DNA of 43,688 bases, taken from positions 1-43,688 of the forward strand of contig JASIAO010000224.1 of the NCBI GenBank assembly GCA_030041955.1, read 5' to 3'. This document shows positions 23,844-32,200 of this stretch, one piece after another. This stretch comes from Acidobacteriaceae bacterium. Its GTDB lineage: Bacteria; Acidobacteriota; Terriglobia; Terriglobales; Acidobacteriaceae. The notes beneath the pieces were generated by a model. The model was not told the DNA's origin. It searched no databases and was given only the letters and a program-made list of their open reading frames with translations. Within the stretch, counting starts at the first letter, position 1; each line of letters opens with the position of its first letter. Made by a program: the position numbers and the translations under genes.

Positions 23844-26800
23844 GTGTCGAACGTCGTATTGGCCATCCAGGGCGGAGTCGCCAGCGGAAGTGAGGCTACT
23901 TTCGATGGTCAGCCGATGCAAAAGGGCATCCATTTGCGCTGGAGCTTTCTGGCGGCTCTGGGCTTTCCGCCGGGGGGGTTCTGGCTGTGCCGGCGAGTCG
24001 CCCAAAAGGGAGAGAAGCAGATTCCTCCGCCACCTGCAGGGTCGGCCACGGTTGCAGGCGCAGACGCTACGAACGCCGTTGCGGCAAGCGCGTCCGGGGA
24101 TACATGGCAGGCCGTGCTGGAGCATCCCTGCCAGAGCGTAACGCTGGCTGGTTGTGCAGCGCCTGGTTGCGATGAGATCGTGATCGAAACCTTTCGGCGC
24201 AATCCTGATGGCGCCTTGGCTGTTGCCGAACGGCGCACGGTCGAGGTCGAAGAGGGGGCGTTCCGAGTCACGGTGCAGGCCACCCAGATTTCCTGCGTGC
24301 GCGTGGTCGGCGCCGGTAGCGTGGACGAGTGCGGCTGTGGACCGATGGAACCGCCTCAGGACTGCGGCTGCACGGGCGGCGGCAATCAGGGCGGCAGCAA
24401 TCCTCCGTGCACGGGTGGACCCGGATGGGGAGACCCCAATCCAAACGGATGGCAATGCTGGGGCGTTCCGTTTACCTTGCCGGTCACTGTCAGGCAATGG
24501 CCCGCGCGCTATTATGGAGCCCCCGATCCGCTGACGACCGCGCCTTCGGTGGTCCAGCAGGACGACATCAAAGAGATGCGCCGGCGGCTGGGGACGCTGA
24601 AGCTGGCCGCGGGACTGACGACCGCCCAGGAGAATGCTGCGTTCGCGCAACTGCGTTCGGAACTCGTGCGGCTGGTGCAGGGATTTCCCACGACACTTTT
24701 GAGCGAAGTGCAGTTACCTGCCGCAACCGCTGGAGCCAACGCTCCGAACCTGAATATCAACGTGATGCAGGAGCTGCTTCTGCTCGCGCTCGATCCCTAT
24801 TTCGCGCGCGTGCTGGGCCTGTACTTCGTCGATGAACAGGCTGCTTCAGGCGTGCAGTACGACTACAGCATCGCGGGCTACTGGGGGGCCACGGCCTGCG
24901 ACAACACGGTGATCTTCCCGGGACTCACGCCGGGGGCGCCACTGGCCCGCGGATCGGCCACCTACAACGGCATCACAATCGCACCCCAGGGCGGAAATAC
25001 TTCACTGTGGCGCTGGACCAAATTCGACAGCAGCGGCAGTTACGATCCGTCGGTCGATTCCTCGTCGCCGTCTTTCGTGCAGAGCGCTGCGGCCTCCATC
25101 ATCGGCGGCCTCAGCGAGGCGGAACAGCCGGACGCGCTGCTGCTGGCTGCCTCACCGGGAACGTGGTGGTTTCCGCCGACGCCGCTGCCGCAGGTTTCCA
25201 TCACGCTCTCCCAGCCCGTGGCGCGCGTCGACGCGCAGGTCTCGGGCAACGGCACACTGCAGGGATTATCGAGCGGCACAATGGTGTCGTCGGCCGGCTT
25301 TAACTCGACGCAACTGAACACGGTGAGCGTCGCTGCGCCGAGCGGCCAACTCATCGACACGATTCAGTTCGTGGGAACGACCGCACCGTCGCCTGCCGGG
25401 TACGTGCTGGCGATCGGGGCATTGACGCTGCATCCGATTTCGCCCGACACCATCGGCACGCTTTATGCGATCATGCCGCCGCCGGTCGCGATCCAGCCGA
25501 TTGCCGCGCCCGGACAGCCGTACACGACCTTCCGCCACCGCCAGGCCGACATCGACACCAGCACGCTGACGCTGGTGCGGCACAGCCTCTATGACGTCGT
25601 GTGGCCGGCGCCGAATCCACCGGCGCCCGTCGGCGATCCCGTAAGCGATCCGCTGCAGCTTCCTCCGCCCACACAACCCATCGGCTTCGTCGCGCAGCGG
25701 CAGGACAGCGGGAAAGCCGGAAGTACGGCGGCTCTTCCTGGCTGGATATCCACCCGGACCGCCCCCACGCCAGCGGGTTCGAATATCACCACGAATAATC
25801 TCTACCGGTTGGTCGATTCGCAGCTTCCCGATCCTGCAGGCGGATGGAGCCATCGCGTCGCGGGCTTCGACATCTTCGGTGCGCTGGGTACGTGGAGCGC
25901 ATGGTCCGATGCGCGCGGAGTGGAGAAGATCGCGGCAGCGCCGACGGCGATGCGCATCGTGCAGTTCGACAATTCGACCGCCGGCGGAGGAGCAGCGAAG
26001 CCCGACGGGTCCGCCTGGATCGGCGGCACGCTCAACCTGATCGTGAACTGGGCGGGCGGCTCTTTCATGATGTATCCGGATCTTGCGACGGCCCGCATCA
26101 CCGTCCAGTCCATCGACGGCAGCGGCAACGTGACAGGAACGCTGGCCACGAAGGACCTGGTAGTGCCTGTACCGTCGATCCAGGAACTTACCGTGGCGTC
26201 GGTCGTCGCTACGCCGTCGGCCGACGGCCTCAGCTACAGCGTGGCCATCCAGACCACGCCGCCGCTGGTGGCGCTGAAGAGCACCGATCCGGGGCAAGTG
26301 CTGATGCTCACTCTTCCCGACGGCTCCTCCGATCGCTATGCCGTGCGTCCCGCGGTGCCTGCCTCCGCAGGGCCGACCGCGACCGCACCGGTCGTGGCCA
26401 CGGTGAACGCGGGCAACTCTGCCCGGATCATTGCCAACACCAGCAAGTACGTGGGCCAGCCCGCCTATCTGCTCTCGGGTTATGGCGTGAATCCCCTGCT
26501 GTCGGTTCCGCTGGACATCCCGGTAACGCAGCAAACGGCCCGCGCGCAGGTTTCGGTTACAGGCTCGACAAGAAATCCATTCCTTGCCGGTGAACAGATC
26601 GTCGACCCCAATGGCGTGAATCCGAACAAGCCCGAGCCGTCTTCGGTCGAGCTCATCTTCAACGGACCGCAGCGGCTCCAGCCTCCCCCGCCGCCTCAAC
26701 CGCCCACGACGCCGATCCCGGTCCACCAGGTCAACCACCTCTACTACAATCCGGCAGATGCGAATGGGAACGCCGATCAGACGCTTCCATTTACCACACC

Positions 26801-28121
26801 GGCCGTGACCGGAGTATCGGGATACGTGCTGCAGCGCGAACCGGTGCGCTCGCTCTCGCTGGCCGACGTGAAGCGGCGGAACAACCTGCCGACACCCAAC
26901 CTGGCCGATCCGAACCCGGTGATGGTGGACAGCGGAACACCGCGCGCCGATCTTGCCGCGTGGATCTCCTCCCTCACCGGATGGCTTAGCTGCTACAACG
27001 CCGTGCAGGGGTACAACGCGGCCCATGCCGTACCGCCGTACAGCTATACGCCGCTGACTACCGCAAACGCGCTCCAGGATACCAACGCGCAGCGTGCGTT
27101 CATCGAGCATTTCTATGGGGGCCTCCTGGACGACGAGCTGTGCACTCTGGCAGATGTTCCGGGCAACGCCATTGGTTACGTTCGCGTCCACTCGCAGCCG
27201 ATCGCTCCGGGAACCACGATCGTCGACACCGTGGACGGCAGCGGCTACGGGCGCACCGTCTATCGGCTCGCCTCGGTGAACCAGGCGGGCAGCATGAGCG
27301 CATCGCCGACGAACACCATCGGTCCCTGGTACACGACCATCGTCACGCCGCCTCGTCCTCCGGTGCTCTACAAGCTGCAGCCGACGGAGACCGCCATCAT
27401 TGTGGCCTGGGCGCTTGATGCCAGTCCGGACGTTGCCGCTTACATCGTCTACCGCGCCGCCACTGTGCAGGACCTCGCCGACCTTCGCTACTTCGGCGCC
27501 GACCCCACGCACCCCAGCCCGTCGAGCGATCTGCCAACGACAACGCGTAATACCCAAAGCTATCCACCGCTCAGATTCGTTCAGGGCTCGGGGGCGAACA
27601 TCGATTCGCGCATTGTCGGTTTTGTGCCCGATCCGCGGCTATGCGCTCGCGATTACAAGGGCAGCGACATGGGCGAGGTGATCCTGCCAACGGGACCGGC
27701 GCCAGATGCGATCAACGGCGTTTACCGGCTGAGCGATTACGTCCAGGCGCTGGGGCCGACCGGGCAACTGGCGTTCAACTACTGGACACCGCCAGCCACA
27801 GGCGGAATCGCGCAGGTGGTCACGACTTCGGACACGCAGTCGCGGCTGACAGGCCTGCGCATCGGCCTGGGCCGCGGTATTCCCGTTGTCGTGGTCGCCA
27901 CGTGGGCCGGGAAAGTCCAGGCTCTGGGCGTGGTGCCCAATCGGCGCGCGGCCTTCATCGACAGCGCGCCGGTCAGCGATCCCAACGCAATCGCCGGGGC
28001 TTCGGCGCCCGGCACGGACGCGCCTAATGCGTACGCAGTGGTCTCCGTGGACATATTCGGCAATTACTCAGCGTCATCGTCGGTGTTTGCGACGCAGATG
28101 CTGATGCCGGTCACGGCCTAG
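23844..28121 (+). CDS. Giant beta-rich protein with FN3-like domains, 1425 aa, function unknown
   Basis: The GTG at 23844 is preferred because GGAGG lies 6 bases upstream; an ATG at 23817 would add nine residues. There is no signal peptide or clear membrane segment. The N-terminus (MQKGIHLRWSFLAALGFPPGG) leads into an FN3-like fold. A Cys-rich, Gly-rich segment follows at about residues 163-206 (six Cys). A helical section (about 235-320) lies between beta regions. There is another FN3-like unit around WSHRVAGFDIFGALGTWSAWS, a polyproline linker near 947-958 and a clear FN3 domain near 1171-1250 (RPPVLYKLQPTETAIIVAW). The family is unknown to me beyond a remembered type of giant bacterial protein that often pairs with a second giant protein like the one at 29203. 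It probably binds or scaffolds; no catalytic motif is seen. Confidence 0.75.
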   Translation: MSNVVLAIQGGVASGSEATFDGQPMQKGIHLRWSFLAALGFPPGGFWLCRRVAQKGEKQIPPPPAGSATVAGADATNAVAASASGDTWQAVLEHPCQSVTLAGCAAPGCDEIVIETFRRNPDGALAVAERRTVEVEEGAFRVTVQATQISCVRVVGAGSVDECGCGPMEPPQDCGCTGGGNQGGSNPPCTGGPGWGDPNPNGWQCWGVPFTLPVTVRQWPARYYGAPDPLTTAPSVVQQDDIKEMRRRLGTLKLAAGLTTAQENAAFAQLRSELVRLVQGFPTTLLSEVQLPAATAGANAPNLNINVMQELLLLALDPYFARVLGLYFVDEQAASGVQYDYSIAGYWGATACDNTVIFPGLTPGAPLARGSATYNGITIAPQGGNTSLWRWTKFDSSGSYDPSVDSSSPSFVQSAAASIIGGLSEAEQPDALLLAASPGTWWFPPTPLPQVSITLSQPVARVDAQVSGNGTLQGLSSGTMVSSAGFNSTQLNTVSVAAPSGQLIDTIQFVGTTAPSPAGYVLAIGALTLHPISPDTIGTLYAIMPPPVAIQPIAAPGQPYTTFRHRQADIDTSTLTLVRHSLYDVVWPAPNPPAPVGDPVSDPLQLPPPTQPIGFVAQRQDSGKAGSTAALPGWISTRTAPTPAGSNITTNNLYRLVDSQLPDPAGGWSHRVAGFDIFGALGTWSAWSDARGVEKIAAAPTAMRIVQFDNSTAGGGAAKPDGSAWIGGTLNLIVNWAGGSFMMYPDLATARITVQSIDGSGNVTGTLATKDLVVPVPSIQELTVASVVATPSADGLSYSVAIQTTPPLVALKSTDPGQVLMLTLPDGSSDRYAVRPAVPASAGPTATAPVVATVNAGNSARIIANTSKYVGQPAYLLSGYGVNPLLSVPLDIPVTQQTARAQVSVTGSTRNPFLAGEQIVDPNGVNPNKPEPSSVELIFNGPQRLQPPPPPQPPTTPIPVHQVNHLYYNPADANGNADQTLPFTTPAVTGVSGYVLQREPVRSLSLADVKRRNNLPTPNLADPNPVMVDSGTPRADLAAWISSLTGWLSCYNAVQGYNAAHAVPPYSYTPLTTANALQDTNAQRAFIEHFYGGLLDDELCTLADVPGNAIGYVRVHSQPIAPGTTIVDTVDGSGYGRTVYRLASVNQAGSMSASPTNTIGPWYTTIVTPPRPPVLYKLQPTETAIIVAWALDASPDVAAYIVYRAATVQDLADLRYFGADPTHPSPSSDLPTTTRNTQSYPPLRFVQGSGANIDSRIVGFVPDPRLCARDYKGSDMGEVILPTGPAPDAINGVYRLSDYVQALGPTGQLAFNYWTPPATGGIAQVVTTSDTQSRLTGLRIGLGRGIPVVVVATWAGKVQALGVVPNRRAAFIDSAPVSDPNAIAGASAPGTDAPNAYAVVSVDIFGNYSASSSVFATQMLMPVTA

Positions 28122-28153
28122 TCACCCGGAACCAGTGAGAGAAAGGAACCAAG

Positions 28154-28624
28154 ATGGCAGACGATCCGATCAATGATGTGATTACGGCGCTGACCAGCAG
28201 CAATCTCATCCAGAACAGCGGCGGCACCATGGTAGCTGGGTCGCTGTACAACACCATCCAGACGCTGGTGAAGGCCATATTCGGGGTGTCGGCGCTGGCG
28301 CCGGTGAGCACCGACATCAAGACTGCGCTTACGACGGCCGCATCAACGCTTACCACGATCGGGACCGCGTTGCAGTCGAGCGGCGGCAGCCTGAGCGACA
28401 TCGGCGGGGTCATGGCGGGGCTGCAAAACGCGATGTCGGCGCTGCAGTCGCTGGCTCCGTCAGCAGCCGCGCCGGTGCTGAATACAGCCAGCAGCCTTTT
28501 CCAGACCATTCAGGAGCAACTTAACGCGCTTGCCGGTGAGGTGGGAAAGACGATCACCGACGCGGCAACGGAGCTAACCCAGCTCTCGCAAATCCTGACG
28601 CTGATAGTGGCTCTGTTCCCGTAG
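28154..28624 (+). CDS. Small helical protein, 156 aa, related to the next gene product
   Basis: A good AAGGA site precedes ATG 28154, 32 bases after the first giant gene. The protein is almost entirely amphipathic helix, rich in Ala, Leu, Ser and Thr, without Cys and without a signal peptide. Segments such as IQTLVKAIFGVSALAPVSTD and LTTAASTLTTIGTALQSSGG suggest a helical bundle. The C-terminal half aligns by eye with the protein at 28685: both have PSAA, then L..(S/N)xLF, L.ALA/LLAQVA, and end in a helix closing with LFP. Possible roles include a structural subunit, a chaperone for the giant proteins or a membrane-active protein. None can be chosen from sequence. Confidence 0.72.
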   Translation: MADDPINDVITALTSSNLIQNSGGTMVAGSLYNTIQTLVKAIFGVSALAPVSTDIKTALTTAASTLTTIGTALQSSGGSLSDIGGVMAGLQNAMSALQSLAPSAAAPVLNTASSLFQTIQEQLNALAGEVGKTITDAATELTQLSQILTLIVALFP

Positions 28625-28684
28625 TCGGAGGCTGGCCGGTCCGCGCTTCGCCGATCCACGATCCCTCCCAGGAAAGGTTCCGTT

Positions 28685-29188
28685 ATGCCGCCTCCCGATC
28701 CACTCGCTCCCGTCATTCAGGCTTTGTCGTATCTGATTGTGCCGAACCCCACAGTCGCCGACCCTGTCGGGACACAGACGCCGAACGACTGGACCGGCGG
28801 GGCGAATACGCCGACCGACGGCCCGTTCTTTACGCCTGCGCAGGTGCTGCTGAGTCTGATCCTCGGCGCTTCAGCTGATCTGACGACGCTGGGCAATGGC
28901 ATCAATTCCACGCTGACTGGCGTGGGGTCAGCGCTTGCGAGTCTCGCCAATGAAATCGGCGATCTGGAATCCACGGCAGGAGCAGCGACCGTCCTCAGCG
29001 CCGTGCAGACCGTGCTCCAGCTGGTGCAGGGATTTGTTCCTCCCTCCGCCGCGGGAACGCTGCAGTCGGTGAACACGCTGTTTGGGCAATTGAACACGCT
29101 GCTGGCGCAGGTCGCTCTTGAAGCCAATGAGATGGCGGCGATCTCGCAGCAACTCACGGCCACGGCCCCGCTGTTTCCCGCCGCCTGA
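28685..29188 (+). CDS. Small helical protein, 167 aa, paralogue-like partner of the preceding protein
   Basis: AGGAAAGG lies a few bases before ATG 28685. Residues 1-55 form a proline-rich, extended leader (NDWTGGANTPTDGPFF). The rest is amphipathic helix: VLLSLILGASADLTTLGNGI, VLQLVQGFVPPSAAGTLQSV, and a closing helix ending in LFPAA. There is no signal peptide and no Cys. Its C-terminal half resembles the protein at 28154, which suggests an old duplication. Both genes lie between the two giant genes in the same direction with small gaps (60 and 14 bp), so the products are likely made together and may form a hetero-oligomer. No known family is recognised. Confidence 0.72.
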   Translation: MPPPDPLAPVIQALSYLIVPNPTVADPVGTQTPNDWTGGANTPTDGPFFTPAQVLLSLILGASADLTTLGNGINSTLTGVGSALASLANEIGDLESTAGAATVLSAVQTVLQLVQGFVPPSAAGTLQSVNTLFGQLNTLLAQVALEANEMAAISQQLTATAPLFPAA

Positions 29189-29202
29189 AAGGATTGACGC
29201 AC

Positions 29203-32200
29203 ATGTCCACATTGCTTTCACCCACGTCTCTACTCGGATCGCTGGGGCTGCCGATCCTGCAGGACGCTCTGGACGCGGCGTTCGGGTCGGGCGTAGTCAC
29301 GATCAGCGCCGACAGCTCCGGAGTCAGCGCGGGGCTGACGCTCTCCGGCGGTATATCGGTCAACATCGACGACCTTGTGGTGAATGCACAGGGAATCTCG
29401 GGACACTTCTCTATCGGCGGAATCAGCGACACCAACCCGCTGAGCGCGACGATCGCGGGATTTACGGTTGGCCTTACCGCCTTCGACATCACGCTGGCGC
29501 AAAGCGGCTTGGCAGCAAGCAACATCGCTGCGCAACTCACCATTCCGTTCTTCACCGACAGCTCAGGCAATCCGCAGGTGATTGACATCGAGGTGAGCAC
29601 CAACGCCGCGGGGAATCTAACCATCTCCGTTGCGGCCGCCCCGAGTCAGTCAACGACGCCCGATGGTCTGGTTCAGCTCACGTACGACCTCGCCGGCGTG
29701 GGCAGCGTGGAAATTGACGTGGATTCGCTCGAGATCACCGAGGTCAACAGCGTGTGGACGCTGGTGATCTCCGGCAACCTGATTATCGAGACGGAGGGGT
29801 TGAACTGGCCGAGCATCGAGCTCAAGGGGCTGGGCATCGACAGCAAGGGCCATATCTCGCTGGAGGGCGGATGGATCGATCTGCCCAACCAAATGGCGCT
29901 GGATTTTTACGGCTTCCACGTCGGCCTGCAGAAACTCGGCTTCGGCACGGATTCCAGTGGCGACAAGTGGATCGGCTTCAACGGCGACATCAATCTCGTG
30001 GAAGGTCTCACGCTGGGCGGCAGCGTGCGCGGACTGCAGATCAACATCACCCACCCCGGCGTCACGTTTGAAGGCGTCAGCATCGACTTCGCCATCCCCG
30101 ACGTTCTGAGCATTACCGGCCAGGTCGATCACTTTCAGGTCAACAACGCGATGGGTCCGAATGATCTGGTCAACGTCGGACTGCCCGGATACATCTTCGA
30201 CTTCATCAACCCGGTGGGTCCGGTCCAGCCCCCGAGCCCGGGCAAGCAAGTCAACGTCTTTGCCGGAGCCGTGAAAGTCGTCATTGACCCTGGCGACATG
30301 GACCTTGAAGTCGACGCCAATTTCATCGTAGGCACGTTTGGCGGTCAGTCGGTCTTCTTCCTCGACGTGGATGCCGAGCTGCCGGTGGGCATTCCGTTGT
30401 TCCTCGATGTGGCTTTGTACGGACTGCAGGGTTTGGTGGCGACGGGGCTGGAGCCGCAACCGGAGCCGCAAAACACGTGGTGGGAGTGGTTCAAGTATCC
30501 GGCCGTGGGCGAGCCGCCCGAAGGACAGATAGGCAGCGGCACCGTGCCCCCCGAGGGGTCGAGCGGGGTCGTGAACACTTCCGGCACACCCCCGCCGAAT
30601 TACTCGGCGACGGATTTCTATAAGTGGCTGTGGCCGAAACAGGGAGCATTTGCAATCGGCGCGGGTGCCACCATTGGCACCGAAGCGGACGATGGCTATA
30701 CCGTGTCGGCGGCGATCATGTTCGTGCTGATGCTGCCAGGTCCGATCATCTCTTTCATCGGCAAAGCGAACATTCTTTCCCCGCGCATTGGCGGCGCTTC
30801 GGACGACGCTGATTTCGACGCAATGGCTACGTACGACGGCACCTCGCAGACCTTCGATCTCACCGTCGATGCCCAGTACTCCATCCCCATCGTGCTCGAT
30901 ATCACCGCGACGGCGGAACTCTTTGTCGGCGAGGGAACGTGGTATTTCGCGCTTGGCAAGCCGCCGCATGAGCAGCGCGTCTCGGCGCGCATCTTCGATA
31001 TTTTCGAGGCCGACGCGTATTTCGTGGTGAGCGACACCGGTCTGGTCACCGGCACGTGGACCGGCTACAAGAACTCGTGGAGCTTCGGACCTCTCTCGGC
31101 CAGCGTCGATGCGTATCTGGCCACGCTGGCGGCGATCCAGTGGGCGCCTCTGCAGATTGGCGGGGGGATTGAGCTGTACGGAAACCTGCAACTCAGCGCG
31201 TTCGGCATCCACGTCGGCCTGACCGCCGATGCGCTGCTGGAAGGCTGCGCGCCCAATCCTTTCTGGGTACATGGCGAATTGAGCGTGCAGTTGAATTTGC
31301 CGTGGCCTCTGCCCAGTCCGGGCGCGACCATCTCGCTCACATGGGGCGGCGACGATGGCTCGGTGCCGCCCGCGCCGCTGGCGCTGAGCCGTGTGAACGC
31401 CACGCTGATTGATCACTGCGACTCGGCCAGCAAGCCGGCCAGCGATCATTACGTGCTGCTCTCGCACGCCTCGCCCGCGGTCGATTCCGACCAGACCGTC
31501 ACCCTGGATCCCGTCACTCCGGGGATCCTGGGCCTGACCTCGTCCACAGGGCGCACGCTGACCTCGCCGCCCGATCTGAACCCGGGCAGCGCCAGCTCGG
31601 CGCAGTTTGCTGCTGTGCTGCCGCAGGATGCGCACTTCACACTGAACTTCTCGCAGGGAACTGTCGACAACACGGGAGCATTCAACGGTGCGCTGCCCTG
31701 GGGCAGCTTCCCCACGCTACCACCCGTGCCTTCGCTGCCTCCGGCCTCTCTCATTGGGGCCGACGACATGTCGAATATCAACCCGAACCAGCCGCCGGTG
31801 CAGTTCGTCATTCGGCATACGCTTCTCGAGGTCGCTCTGTACATGTACGATTCCGGCACCAGCGCCTGGAGCCTCGTTTGCTCGACGGCAACGCCCACAG
31901 TCAGCGATCCCACCCCTGGTGTGACGCAGTTGAGCGGCGTGTGGCTCTCGGCCAGTGCCTCGAATGCGAATCCGCGCCAGGCGATGACGCAACTCAAGGT
32001 TGTTCCCTGGAGTTTGTTGCCGGGCGTCGACGCGACAGCGCAGTGGAGCAGCACATCCGAGATCGACCCGATCACCAATCCATTCGAGGACCAGAATCTG
32101 ACGTTCGATGTCGCGGCCGGCTTTGGCACCCCAGCCATCGAGGGATTCCAGCCAATTCCAGCAGGGTTGTCGTTCCCCACCGTCGGCAAGGTCGAGAATC

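Noticed and set aside
25266-27557. 763-codon minus-strand frame antisense to the first giant gene
   Set aside because: Arg/Gly/His-rich shadow frame of a high-G+C gene; the plus frame has FN3 motifs and normal codon pattern.
29650-31635. 661-codon minus-strand frame antisense to the second giant gene
   Set aside because: Same type of Arg/His-rich shadow; no domains or start signals.
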